Shown here one piece after another: positions 1 through 10,778 of a stretch of 39,961 bases of DNA; position 1 is the first letter of the stretch, and each line of letters starts with the position of its first letter. Source of the stretch: Planctomycetota bacterium. Its GTDB lineage: Bacteria; Planctomycetota; UBA1135; UBA2386. The stretch is from NCBI GenBank assembly GCA_025459175.1, contig JALORC010000065.1, forward strand, positions 1 to 39,961. The letters are read 5' to 3'. The notes below the pieces were generated by a model that did no database searches, was not told where the DNA came from, and was given only the letters and a program-made list of their open reading frames with translations. The position numbers were made by a program, and so were the translations under genes.

Positions 1-573
1 GACCTTCTCCGCCAGATCGCGCGCCTTCTCACGAACGCTGTCGTCCGCAGATCCACTCAGTGCCTTGAGCAGTTTCACCGCCGCCGCGAATTGCTCCAGG
101 GTGACGTACAGACCAGCTGCCCTGAGGGCAGCGCCGGTCTGCGTTGCGTCGAACTCGTAGGCCTCCGCGAACTTGCGCGCCGCCAGGTCGTCGAGTCCCT
201 CCTTCTGTGCCGCCTCGGCTTCGCGCAGCACCAGAACAGCACGTTGCCCTCCACCGCTCGGCCGGCAACGTTCCACCAGCTTCTGCACCGCTTCCTTGCG
301 GTCCGCTGGCGCCCGCGCCGCTGCAGCCTCGGCACTCACCAGGGCGTCGCTGGCTCGACCCAGCGACAGCAAAGCGATCGCGCGGACGAAGTGCCCATCC
401 CACCGCTCGGGACTCTTGGCCACTGCAGCATCGGCCAGCGGCAGCGCAGCTGCAGCATCCTTGGACCGCAACTTGGCCTCCGCGTCCTGCACCAACTCGT
501 CGAACGACTGCGCCAACGCCAACCCCGCGCAGCACATCCAGACACCGATCACCTTCAGAGCGAACTGCAGCAT
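1..573 (-). CDS. Secreted protein of unknown function, C-terminus cut by window edge
   Basis: An open frame runs from ATG at 573 to the window edge without a stop, giving 191 residues. A GAGGA motif sits about seven bases before the ATG. The N-terminus is a signal peptide (MLQFALKVIGVWMCCAGLALAQ, cleavage probably after AQ), so the product is exported. The mature part is Ala- and Leu-rich, helical and charged (for example SFDELVQDAEAKLRS), and resembles a TPR or alpha-solenoid protein, but I see no diagnostic motif. It lies 29 bases downstream of the next minus-strand gene (603-1754), so the two are probably cotranscribed. The frame continues outside the window, so total length is unknown. 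I do not recognise the family. Confidence 0.75.
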   Translation of the reverse strand, partial: MLQFALKVIGVWMCCAGLALAQSFDELVQDAEAKLRSKDAAAALPLADAAVAKSPERWDGHFVRAIALLSLGRASDALVSAEAAAARAPADRKEAVQKLVERCRPSGGGQRAVLVLREAEAAQKEGLDDLAARKFAEAYEFDATQTGAALRAAGLYVTLEQFAAAVKLLKALSGSADDSVREKARDLAEKV

Positions 574-602
574 GCTTCGTCCTCGACTGCTCGCGCAGCC
601 CA

Positions 603-1754
603 TCACTTCTTCCTCTCCGTCGGCGTCGGCTTGAGCGCATCCAGCAACTCGACGCCCTTGTCGACCACGTCCTTCGCGGCAGCGGGTACCTGGCGCAAGT
701 ACTCGTGCACTTCTGCGGCCTTGAGCTCGGGCACGATCCTGCCGTTGAGGTCGGAGGCCGTCCAGCCACTGAGGGAGGCCTCCCGGCGCAGGCGTCCGAG
801 TTCCTTGGTCAGCAGACCGTCGTGGAAGCGCTTGTCCAGACCGCCAATGGCCGCGAACGCCGCGCCGGTGATGTCTTGGTCTTTGCCTGGTGCCAATTGC
901 GCGGCGATCTTCGCGCCGTCGAAGAACGCTCCGAGGTGCCCGCCCTCGACGACACTGCTGAGCATGTCGGCAGCACTCTGCGTCACCGAGGCCACGCCTA
1001 CATCCTCCCCGTCGACCACCTGCAGCATCTTGCCGCCGAACTGAAAGCCAGCCCCCATGCCCTGCAACCACGCACCGGAGGCCTGACCGCCTGGAAGCAG
1101 GCTGATCAAGGACCCGGTGCCTTCGAGTGCCGAGCCAACCTTCTCCGAGCTCTGGCCATACTCCTTCATGGTGGTCTCCCCGGTGAAAGCCTGGGTTGCC
1201 GTCCCGAGCAGGCTCGCGCCGAATCGCTCTGCGGCAGTCCGATTGCTGTCGCCGGCGATCTGGGCCATGCGCTCCGTGACGTTCTTCGAGTATTGCGCGA
1301 TGTCGGCGCGACCGGGGAGCTCGTCGAGCAGGTCGGATGCGAAGGAGCCTTCGTCGGTCGCCGAGGGATTCGTTGGCTCGTTCAGGACCTTGTCGACGGC
1401 ATCGTTCAAATCAGCGGCCTGCTGCTTGCGGATCTGCTGACGCCGGAGTTCTTCGGCTCGAACACGTTCCACTCGGCGCAGCTCTGCCGCGGCGGCGGCG
1501 GCCCGCTGCGCAGCCTGTCGCTGATCGTCCGCGATGCGACGCTGCTCTTCAGCCATGCGAGCGGCTTCGGCTTGCGCCTCCCACTGGGCCTCGCGAGCCG
1601 CGCGTCTTGCTGCGGCTTCCTCCTCCAACTCCCGGTTGCGCCTCTCCTGCTGATAGCAGATCGCGCAGTGGTTGGAGCCATGCACGCACTGCGCCCAGGC
1701 AGAAACAGACAAGGAGATGCACACCAGCAAACGGAACGGGATCGGCAGCGTCAT
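603..1754 (-). CDS. Secreted coiled-coil protein of unknown function
   Basis: 383 residues from ATG at 1754, chosen because GAGGA lies four bases upstream and a signal peptide follows directly (MTLPIPFRLLVCISLSVSAWAQ). A GTG at 1799 would add 15 residues before the signal peptide and is less likely. After cleavage there is a small Cys/His cluster (CVHGSNHCAIC), which might bind metal or form disulfides. A long charged coiled coil rich in E, A, R and Q follows, to about residue 105. The C-terminal two thirds are Gly/Ala/Ser-rich with amphipathic segments, loosely like glycine-zipper or pore-forming proteins. Function is unknown. It precedes the truncated secreted gene at 1-573 on the same strand, suggesting a two-gene export unit. 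Confidence 0.75.
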   Translation of the reverse strand: MTLPIPFRLLVCISLSVSAWAQCVHGSNHCAICYQQERRNRELEEEAAARRAAREAQWEAQAEAARMAEEQRRIADDQRQAAQRAAAAAAELRRVERVRAEELRRQQIRKQQAADLNDAVDKVLNEPTNPSATDEGSFASDLLDELPGRADIAQYSKNVTERMAQIAGDSNRTAAERFGASLLGTATQAFTGETTMKEYGQSSEKVGSALEGTGSLISLLPGGQASGAWLQGMGAGFQFGGKMLQVVDGEDVGVASVTQSAADMLSSVVEGGHLGAFFDGAKIAAQLAPGKDQDITGAAFAAIGGLDKRFHDGLLTKELGRLRREASLSGWTASDLNGRIVPELKAAEVHEYLRQVPAAAKDVVDKGVELLDALKPTPTERKK

Positions 1755-1886
1755 GTCGTCCTCGAGATGGACCGCGCCGTGATCGACATGTCCCGGCACC
1801 TACTGGGACCCCATTTTGCCTCTGGAAGCTCGGTCTCGCAACTTCGACGCCAAGTCCCGCAGCATCGACCGCACCAGAGCAAGAGT

Positions 1887-1902
1887 CGCATCTCCTGATG
1901 CG
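1887..1902 (-). terminator. Possible weak terminator hairpin after uvrC
   Basis: On the minus strand CGCATC-AGGA-GATGCG forms a perfect 6-bp stem with a four-base loop about 50 bases beyond the uvrC stop. It is followed by TCTTGCTCT, which is not a true U tract, so intrinsic termination is uncertain. Confidence 0.25.
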
Positions 1903-1951
1903 CTCGCACACAGCACGAACCGCCTCGTTCAGCCTGCCCGTGACGACCCGC

Positions 1952-3790
1952 TCACGCGCCACCCCCACCCTGCAGCCGCTCGAACACCGCATCCGCCACC
2001 GCCGCCGGCAACCCTGGCATCGCGCGCAGCTGCTCGCGGCTCGCCGCGCGCAGCGCCGACAGCGAACCGAAGTGGCGCAGCAGCGCCTTGCGCCGGGTCG
2101 GCCCGACCCCCGGCACCTCGTCGAGCTCACTGCCGATGCGACCGCGCGTCTGCCGGTGGTAGGTGATCGCGAACCGGTGCGCCTCGTCGCGCAGCCCCGC
2201 CACCAGCAACGTCTCCGGCGCGCCGAGCGGCAGCGGCCGCGCGGTCTCCTCGCCGGGCAGGAAGATGCGTTCGCCGCTCTCGCTGCGCGCATCACCGAGC
2301 CCCTTCAGCCGCGACTTCGCGAGCCCACACACCCACAGGTCCTCACCGAGCCCGAGCTCGGCCAGCGCCTTCTCGGCGGCTGCGAGCTGGCCCTTGCCGC
2401 CGTCGATGACCAGCAGATCGGGCAGCTCCTCGTCGTCGCGTTCGACGCACAGCTGCAGCGACCGCCGCACCGCTTCCTGCATCGCGCCGAAGTCATCGCC
2501 GGCGTGTGCGGCGGAGATCTTGAAGCGCCGGTACTGGCCCTTGTCCGGCTCACCGTCGACGAAGCAGACCCGCGACGCGACCGTGCTGGTGCCCTGGATC
2601 GTCGACACGTCGAGGCAGTGCAATCGCCGCGGTGGCTCGGGCAGGTCGAGCAGGCGAGCGAGCCGTTCGGCACCCTGCCGCCGCCGCGACTCGGCATCGG
2701 CGGCCATCGCGTCGGCGAGCTGCGCGTTCTGCTGCGCCAGCTCGAGGTGACGCCGCTTGTCGCCGCGCTGCGGCACGTGCAGGTCGACCTTGCCGCCGCG
2801 TTTGCCGGCGAGCCACTGCGCGATCATGTCCGGTTCGGCCGGCAGCTGCGGCAGCACGATCATCGCCGGCACGTAGCGATCGCCTTCGTAGAAGCGGCCG
2901 AGCAGTTCACCGAGCAACAGATCGTCGGGCAGCGAACTGCGGAACGCGAAGCGCCGGCAGTTCTCGAGCGCGCCACCGCGGAACGACAGGAACGCGACCG
3001 CGATCTCGTCGCCGGTGCGGAACACGCCGAGGGCGTCCTCGTCGAGCACCCCGGCCACCACCGCCTGCGGCTCGGCGACCGCCTGCAGCGCCGCCAGCTG
3101 TTCCTTGAGCCCCTGCGCGCGTTCGAACTCGAGCGCCTCGGCGGCGCGCTGCATGCGCACGCGCAGATCGGCGAGCAGCGAGCCGGTGTCGCCGCGCAGC
3201 AGCCGCACCGCCTGGTCGAGCAGCGAGTCGTATTCCTGCCGCGTCACGTAGTCGACGCACGGTGCCGGGCAGCGCCCGATCTGGTGCTTCAGGCACGGCC
3301 GGGTGCGGTTGTTGAAGACACTGTCGCGGCAGTCGCGCAGCGGCACCACCTTGTGCACCAGCCGCAGCGTGCGCCGCACCGCCTTCGCCGACGCGAACGG
3401 GCCGAAGTAGGTGGCACCGTCGTCCTGCCGCCGCCGCACCAGCCGGAACCACGGCCAGGCCTCGCGCCGGTCGAGCCGCAGCAGCAAGAACGCCTTGTCG
3501 TCCTTCAGCTTCAGGTTGTAGCGCGGCTGCCGCTTCTTGATCACCGTGTTCTCGAGCAGCAGCGCCTCCTGCTCGGTCGCGGTGGCGACGAACTCGACGT
3601 CGTGCGCCTCGGCGGCGAGCCAGCGCAACTGGAAGCGACCGTCGCCGCCCGGCTTCAGGTAGCTGCGCACGCGCGCGCGCAGATCGGCGGCCTTGCCGAC
3701 GTAGAGCGCTTCCCCCGCCTCGTCGGTGAAGATGTAGACGCCGGGCCCGGTCGGGAAGCGGGCGGTCTTGTCGACGATGCGCTCGTTCAT
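1952..3790 (-). CDS. uvrC: UvrABC excinuclease subunit C
   Basis: 612 residues, close to the usual 600 to 620. UvrC makes both incisions around bulky DNA lesions after UvrB loading. The N-terminal GIY-YIG nuclease (about 10-95) has GVY at 17-19, LYVGK at 29-33, R39 and the catalytic Glu near 80; it makes the 3' cut. A four-Cys cluster (C154, C166, C174, C178) fits the known iron-sulfur site of UvrC. A UVR motif around residues 200-240 binds UvrB. The C-terminal RNase H-like nuclease is visible as CLDVST, IDGGKGQ and EAHRFAI, followed by a helix-hairpin-helix DNA-binding end (VPGVGPTRRKALLRHFGS); it makes the 5' cut. uvrB lies 4.8 kb away on the same strand but is separated by two unrelated genes; uvrA is not in the window. 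Confidence 0.97.
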   Translation of the reverse strand: MNERIVDKTARFPTGPGVYIFTDEAGEALYVGKAADLRARVRSYLKPGGDGRFQLRWLAAEAHDVEFVATATEQEALLLENTVIKKRQPRYNLKLKDDKAFLLLRLDRREAWPWFRLVRRRQDDGATYFGPFASAKAVRRTLRLVHKVVPLRDCRDSVFNNRTRPCLKHQIGRCPAPCVDYVTRQEYDSLLDQAVRLLRGDTGSLLADLRVRMQRAAEALEFERAQGLKEQLAALQAVAEPQAVVAGVLDEDALGVFRTGDEIAVAFLSFRGGALENCRRFAFRSSLPDDLLLGELLGRFYEGDRYVPAMIVLPQLPAEPDMIAQWLAGKRGGKVDLHVPQRGDKRRHLELAQQNAQLADAMAADAESRRRQGAERLARLLDLPEPPRRLHCLDVSTIQGTSTVASRVCFVDGEPDKGQYRRFKISAAHAGDDFGAMQEAVRRSLQLCVERDDEELPDLLVIDGGKGQLAAAEKALAELGLGEDLWVCGLAKSRLKGLGDARSESGERIFLPGEETARPLPLGAPETLLVAGLRDEAHRFAITYHRQTRGRIGSELDEVPGVGPTRRKALLRHFGSLSALRAASREQLRAMPGLPAAVADAVFERLQGGGGA

Positions 3791-3867
3791 GCGTGCGTGC
3801 CGTTCTGCCCTGCACCGACCAGCGTGGACCTGGCGAGGGTCTGGCCGAAGCCGACACCCCGTGCGAT

Positions 3868-3895
3868 CATGCCGTCGGAGCAGGTCGCCGGCATG
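3868..3895. repeat. Inverted repeat in the uvrC / repeat-protein divergent region
   Basis: CATGCCG at 3868-3874 is mirrored by CGGCATG at 3889-3895 across 14 bases. It sits in the 203-bp gap between the divergent starts of uvrC (3790) and the secreted repeat protein (3994), where an operator would be expected. Only 7 bp per arm in GC-rich DNA, so chance is possible. Confidence 0.3.
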
Positions 3896-3993
3896 CTACG
3901 GACTTGCAGATCCGGGATGGAGATGGCGGGCATCGGAGCCAGTTGCATCTGTCCACCTGGCCAGCAGTATCGCAACCCCGAACGCAACATCGC

Positions 3994-6954
3994 ATGAGCC
4001 AACGCGCCATCCGTCGCCCTCTCGCCACCGCGCTCGGTCTCACCGGCCTGCTCGGCATCAGCATCCCGGCCCAGACGCTGGTGCGCGATTTCGACGCGAC
4101 CCCGAGCGCTCCTTGGAGTTCGCAGCCACGCTCGTTCCAGGTGCTGCCGAACGGCAACACGCTGTTCCTGGCGTCGACGCCCGGCGAAGGCAGCGCATTG
4201 TGGATCACGGATGGCACGGCCGCCGGCACGACCCTGCTCGCCGATCTCGTACCAGGACCGCTCGGCCCATATCTCGAGACGCTCGTGCCCGTGGGCAACG
4301 GCAGCTTCGTCTTCGCCGCCGACTTGGCCGGTTCGGGTGCCGAACTCTGGCGCACCGACGGCACCGCGAACGGCACCTTGCTGCTCGCCGACATCAACCC
4401 GGGCAATGCCGGCTCCAACCCGCTGACGTTCCGGCGCGTCGGCAACCAGGTCGTGTTCGCCGCCGACGACGGCACCCACGGCTTCGAGCTCTGGGCCACC
4501 GATGGCACGGCGGCGGGTACCCGCATGATCCGCGACCTGGTCGCCGGGCCGGGCAGCGCACTCGATTCGGGGCTCGATGCAGCAGCGATCGGCCCGACGC
4601 GGTTCGTGTTCCGGTTCACGAACGACGATCGACTGTGGGTCAGCGACTTCACGACCGCCGGCACGCAGCCGATCGGGACCGGAACCGGCGGACATGGACT
4701 GCGCAGCCTCGGCAATCGCGCGCTGTACATCCGTCCTGGCGCCCAGCTGCCCGAATGCTGGGTCAGCGATGGCACCGCCAGCGGCACCTTCTGGCTGGGC
4801 GCCTACTGCGCCAATGGCATCCAGATCGCCGGCAACCAGGCCTTCTGCAACGGCTGGACCGCTGCCACGGGTTACGAACCGTGGCGCACCGACGGCACCA
4901 TCGCCGGCACCGGCATGGTCGTCGAACTGTCCCCCGGCAGTGGTCCGTGGGGTAGCGGGCCCAACTTCGTCGGCGCGATCCAGAACGACGTGCTGTTCTT
5001 CGCCACCACGAACAGCGTCCCCCAGCTGTACCGGTCCGACGGCACCGCGGGCGGCACCATCGCCATCTCGAACATCGCCAATCCGGGACCGATCAACCTA
5101 AGCGACTTCGGCACCGCGGTCCTGGGCTGGGTCTACTACCGAATCCATGGCGGCAGCCAGCCCGGGCTGTATCGCACCGACGGCACCCCGGTGGGCACGA
5201 TGCTGGTGGCGCCCTTCCTGACCGGCGAGCTCGGCAGAGTGGGCAACACGCTGCTGTTCGGCGGCGACGACTCGAGCGGACTCGGCCTCGAGTTGTGGAC
5301 GAGCGGCGGGACCGCAGCCAGCACGCAGCTGCTGCGCGACCTCGCGCCAGGCAGCCCCACCCGGTCGTCGAACCCGAGGGTGGTCGGGACGTTCCGCGAC
5401 CGCGCCATCGTGCACGCCACCACCGCAGCCAGCGGTGCGGAGCTCTGGCTCACCGACGGCACTGCCGCAGGCACCCAGCAACTCGTCGATCTGGTTCCGG
5501 GCACCGGTTCGTCCGCGCCGAACATGGCCGCCAACGATCGCCAACTGATGATCGTCAACGACGCCAACGTAGCCGACGGCGACCCTTGGTTCTCCGATGG
5601 CACCGCGGCCGGCACGGCGCAACTCGACCTGTTCCCGGCCAACTCCGGTTTCCGCGCCGGTCCGCCGGCGGCGTTCGGCGATCGCTTCGTGTTCGCCGGC
5701 AGCCTGCCCGGGCTCGGTAGTGAGCCATGGATCACGGATGGCACGGTCGCGGGCACATCGATGCTGCGCAACATCGCTCCGGGCGCAGCCGGGTCGGAGC
5801 CGCGCAACTGGGTTCGGCTGGGCGCCAACATGCTGTTCTCGGTCACTACGTCGACCGGCCATGAGCTGTGGACCACCGACGGCACCACGAACGGCACCCT
5901 GTTGCTCGCCTTCCTCGGCCCGCATTGGCTGTACATCCCCGCCCCGCCGATCGTCTTCGACGGTCGCGCTTACTACACCGCGCGATCGGCGCTCCACGGA
6001 ACCGAAGTGTTCCGCACCGACGGCACCGTCGCCGGCACCGGGCTGTTCGCCGATCTCGAACCGGGCAGCGGCTCGTCGTGGCCGTCCAGCTTCGCGGCCA
6101 TCGGTTCGCGCCTGCTGTTCGTCGCCACGATCGGGGGCCAGGGCCGCCTGGCTACGATCGACAGCTCGACCGGGGCCGTGACCGTGTTGAGCACGACGAA
6201 TCTGGGCCAACCCTGGACGGTCGACGATGCGACGGCCGTGTTCTTCCTCGGCGCGGAGCTCTGGCGAACGGACGGCACGGACGCCGGCACGACCCTCGTG
6301 CGCGCATTCCAGCAGATTCCGCAACCGCAGCAGCCGGTCCGGCTCGGCAACGAACGGCTCCTGTTCTGGGCCCGCGATCCCTACCTGGGCCTCGAACTGT
6401 GGAGCACCGACGGCACCGCCGCCGGGACCATACCGGTCTCTGCGTTCGTGCTGGGACAACCCGGCTTCGGGGGCATCGTTCGAGCTGGCGCTGCAATGGT
6501 GCTCGCCGGTGACGACGGCATCCACGGCAACGAATTGCTGACGATCCCGTTCGCGCAGTCCGGCGACTGGGCCTTCGAACGGTACGGCAGTGGTTGCCCC
6601 GGCACCGGCGGCATGACCCCGGCGATCGGCTACACCGGGGCCGCGCGCGTCACCACGGCGCCGCCATTCACGTTGAACCTCACCGGCGCACGGCCGAGCT
6701 CGTTGGCACTGCTGGCCCTCGGCTGGCAGCGCGGCGCCGTACCGATCCCCGGCTGCACGCTGTGGCTGGACAGCGCCGCGGCCCTGCTCACGGTACCGAC
6801 CGACCTGGCTGGCGCTGCCGCGGTGCCGTTCGCTCTGCCACCCGCGGCGCTCGGCACCCGGTTCACCGGACAGTGGTTCGCGCTCGATCCGGCCGGCGCC
6901 GCGTTCGGCTTCCTGGCAGCAACCGCCGCCGCCGAGGTCGTGGTCGGGTCGTGA
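3994..6954 (+). CDS. Large secreted ELWxTDGTxxGT-repeat protein
   Basis: 986 residues from ATG at 3994, which gives a signal peptide (MSQRAIRRPLATALGLTG...SIPAQ). The frame is open upstream to 3793, but that part has no signal character. About 16 clear copies and one or two worn copies of the ELWxTDGTxxGT motif recur every 45 to 60 residues, typically followed by TxLLxDLxPGxGS. In this family each unit is thought to make one beta-propeller blade or beta-sandwich, so the product is probably a large extracellular beta protein. The last 120 residues are a separate domain starting YGSGCPGTGG with FTLNLTGARPSS, a C-terminal module I associate with exported planctomycete proteins. It has its own promoter region facing away from uvrC and ends 27 bases from a convergent gene. 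Role is unknown; surface or matrix protein is a guess. Confidence 0.9.
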   Translation: MSQRAIRRPLATALGLTGLLGISIPAQTLVRDFDATPSAPWSSQPRSFQVLPNGNTLFLASTPGEGSALWITDGTAAGTTLLADLVPGPLGPYLETLVPVGNGSFVFAADLAGSGAELWRTDGTANGTLLLADINPGNAGSNPLTFRRVGNQVVFAADDGTHGFELWATDGTAAGTRMIRDLVAGPGSALDSGLDAAAIGPTRFVFRFTNDDRLWVSDFTTAGTQPIGTGTGGHGLRSLGNRALYIRPGAQLPECWVSDGTASGTFWLGAYCANGIQIAGNQAFCNGWTAATGYEPWRTDGTIAGTGMVVELSPGSGPWGSGPNFVGAIQNDVLFFATTNSVPQLYRSDGTAGGTIAISNIANPGPINLSDFGTAVLGWVYYRIHGGSQPGLYRTDGTPVGTMLVAPFLTGELGRVGNTLLFGGDDSSGLGLELWTSGGTAASTQLLRDLAPGSPTRSSNPRVVGTFRDRAIVHATTAASGAELWLTDGTAAGTQQLVDLVPGTGSSAPNMAANDRQLMIVNDANVADGDPWFSDGTAAGTAQLDLFPANSGFRAGPPAAFGDRFVFAGSLPGLGSEPWITDGTVAGTSMLRNIAPGAAGSEPRNWVRLGANMLFSVTTSTGHELWTTDGTTNGTLLLAFLGPHWLYIPAPPIVFDGRAYYTARSALHGTEVFRTDGTVAGTGLFADLEPGSGSSWPSSFAAIGSRLLFVATIGGQGRLATIDSSTGAVTVLSTTNLGQPWTVDDATAVFFLGAELWRTDGTDAGTTLVRAFQQIPQPQQPVRLGNERLLFWARDPYLGLELWSTDGTAAGTIPVSAFVLGQPGFGGIVRAGAAMVLAGDDGIHGNELLTIPFAQSGDWAFERYGSGCPGTGGMTPAIGYTGAARVTTAPPFTLNLTGARPSSLALLALGWQRGAVPIPGCTLWLDSAAALLTVPTDLAGAAAVPFALPPAALGTRFTGQWFALDPAGAAFGFLAATAAAEVVVGS

Positions 6955-6981
6955 TCCGGATCGCCTCGCGGGCGAGCCGGC

Positions 6982-8346
6982 TCAGAGAGCGATGCTGATC
7001 GGCAGCACGTTGGTGGCACCCAGCACACCCTGGTTGCTGACGAACACCGCCTGCAGGGTGACCGGCAGCGCCGGCGCGAAGCCCGGATTGTTGCCGGTGA
7101 GCACCGCCGCGCCGGCCGCGTCGAACAGCACGGTGATCGTCACCGGGCCACCCAGCATGGTGTCGCTCAACAGCAGCGGTTGCTCGAACGGCGGCAACGT
7201 CACGACCTGCACGCCCGGCAGGTGCCCCATCGCGAACGCAACCACGCCGATGCCGAGCGCCGGACCCGACGTCACGTCGACCTGGAACGGTCCGCTCGGC
7301 AGCACCGCGCCACCGGCCACCGCGATCCCCGGCCGGGCGCCGAACACTTCGCGCAGCTCCGCGGTCGAGAAGTAGTCGGTGGCATGCACGAGCAGGCGAC
7401 CGTTGGCCGGCTGGAACGGCTCGAACACGCCGCTGCCGTTGCCCGGCAGCCACTGCAGCGAGGTCGGCGACACCGGCGCGTTCGCATAGTTCGCAACCAC
7501 GGCCCCGAGCGACGGCTGCGCACTCGCCGCCGCATCGATCTGCCCGATGCGCAGATTGAGCCAGTCGACGAACAGCAGGTCGCCGTCGTCGTCGAACAGC
7601 AGGTCGCCGGCGGCATCGAGCCCCGCCATCACCACCTGCGCATCGGCGAGCCCGAGCACGGTCTGGTTCTGGATCGCGGCATCGACGACGGCGCGCGGGA
7701 AGCGCAGCACGCTGGCGGTGCCGAGCGGGGTCGGGAACGCGGCGCTGCCGGTCGCATAGTAGACGTCGCCATTCGGACCGAGCGCGACCGGCCCGCTGGC
7801 GCCGGGCAGCAGCGCGAGGTTCTGGATGTTGCCGGTGACGAGGTCGAGCACCAGCAGGTCGTTGGCGGCCGCCGCGAAGCCACCGGTGCGCGCCGACAGC
7901 AACACGGTGCCGCCGGTGAGCATCACCGCGTCGTAGTTGAACGGCACCGCGGCCAACGGCTGCAGCGGCGGCGGCCCCTGCAGCGGCAGCAGCCAGATCC
8001 GATCGGTGGTGCCGACCGGGCCGATGCCGGTGTGACCGAACAGCACGCGGCCGGCATCGACCTGCAGCAGGAACGAGCCGAACACGGTGCCGCTGGTCTG
8101 CAGCAGCGGGATCGGCGACTGGCCGGACGGCGACAGCAGCACCTGGCTGCCGTCGTAGGTGACCAGACCAGCCGGCGTGAGCAACGCCTGGCTCGTCGAG
8201 CCGGTCAGCGCCGTGGCGCCGGTCGACCAGCCCTCCGGCAGCTGCTGGGCCACGGCGAACGAGCCGGAACCGGTCAGGGCAAACAGACAGAATGCAGCAC
8301 GGCACGAGAATGCCGGCCGCCCGCGAACGAGCAGGGAACGAACCAT
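6982..8346 (-). CDS. Secreted propeller-like protein under a cobalamin riboswitch
   Basis: 454 residues from ATG at 8346. This start gives a signal peptide (hydrophobic AAFCLFALTGSGSFAVAQ), while an in-frame ATG at 8397 would add 17 Arg-rich residues. No clear Shine-Dalgarno is seen. The mature protein is a run of short beta strands with repeats such as GPVALGPNGDVYYA and DLLFDDDGDLLFVDW, which look like NHL or SMP-30-type propeller blades, then a beta-rich C-terminal domain ending in NVLPISIAL. Its leader holds a full cobalamin riboswitch (8403-8574), so expression should fall when B12 is plentiful. That suggests a role in capture or sensing of corrinoids or in a B12-linked process, but nothing in the protein shows this. 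I cannot name the family. Confidence 0.85.
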   Translation of the reverse strand: MVRSLLVRGRPAFSCRAAFCLFALTGSGSFAVAQQLPEGWSTGATALTGSTSQALLTPAGLVTYDGSQVLLSPSGQSPIPLLQTSGTVFGSFLLQVDAGRVLFGHTGIGPVGTTDRIWLLPLQGPPPLQPLAAVPFNYDAVMLTGGTVLLSARTGGFAAAANDLLVLDLVTGNIQNLALLPGASGPVALGPNGDVYYATGSAAFPTPLGTASVLRFPRAVVDAAIQNQTVLGLADAQVVMAGLDAAGDLLFDDDGDLLFVDWLNLRIGQIDAAASAQPSLGAVVANYANAPVSPTSLQWLPGNGSGVFEPFQPANGRLLVHATDYFSTAELREVFGARPGIAVAGGAVLPSGPFQVDVTSGPALGIGVVAFAMGHLPGVQVVTLPPFEQPLLLSDTMLGGPVTITVLFDAAGAAVLTGNNPGFAPALPVTLQAVFVSNQGVLGATNVLPISIAL

Positions 8347-8355
8347 GATGACACC

Positions 8356-8374
8356 GCGGCGTCGAGCGCGCCGC
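8356..8374 (-). promoter_or_regulatory. Candidate expression-platform hairpin of the riboswitch
   Basis: On the minus strand GCGGCG and CGCCGC close a loop (CGCTCGA) nine bases before the start codon at 8346. The loop contains GCTCGA, identical to the 5' strand of riboswitch stem P1, so it could compete for the P1 3' strand TCGAGC at 8403-8408. This gives a plausible switch between ligand-bound and free folds acting on translation start. The pairing is seen; the mechanism is inferred. Confidence 0.4.
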
Positions 8375-8402
8375 ACGTGGGAACCGAACGGCCGCATGGC
8401 CG

Positions 8403-8574
8403 GCTCGAGCGAGTGTTCTGGCTCCCGGGTCGACCTACTTGCCCACCTTCCCAGCCACCCGACACGGGCAGCCAGTGGTATCTCGGACGTTCGTCACCGG
8501 TCACAGCTGCGGGACAGCGCCGGATTCACACCGGACTTCCACGCTTCGAGCCGCCGCAACCTAGCAGGTCGAGC
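8403..8574 (-). ncRNA. Cobalamin (B12) riboswitch aptamer
   Basis: Read on the minus strand, the segment carries the conserved order of the cobalamin aptamer: GGAAG, then CCGGTGTGAATCCGG, GCTGTCCCGCAGCTGTGACCGG, the CCACTGG element, GGGAAGG, and the B12 box GACCCGGGAGCCAGAACAC. Terminal stem P1 is formed by GCTCGA (8569-8574) with TCGAGC (8403-8408), immediately flanking the B12 box, as the fold requires. Length of about 172 nt is normal. It lies 44 bases past the uvrB stop and 56 bases before the start of the secreted protein at 6982-8346, so it regulates that gene, not uvrB. Cobalamin riboswitches usually switch off transport or synthesis genes when adenosyl- or methylcobalamin is bound. 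Confidence 0.93.
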
Positions 8575-8614
8575 GACCGCGCGCCAGCACCGGGCGGAGC
8601 GCGGCGCACAGCCT

Positions 8615-10669
<2,055 letters not shown>

Positions 10670-10778
10670 GACGGCAGGTGTACGCGCACGGCGGCCCCGG
10701 CGACAGTGCGCTGCCACCGACCGGGCGCGCCGACCTTCGGCATCGACACGCGCAGCGAACCCGGCTCGGAACCTGCCG

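Noticed and set aside
1337..3997. An 886-codon plus-strand open frame across uvrC
   Set aside because: It is a shadow of uvrC, with biased composition and no recognisable domain.
8431..8571. CGACCTGCT/AGTAGGTCG pairing as the riboswitch P1
   Set aside because: It would exclude the B12 box; GCTCGA/TCGAGC flanks the box as the known fold requires, so the first pairing is probably chance.
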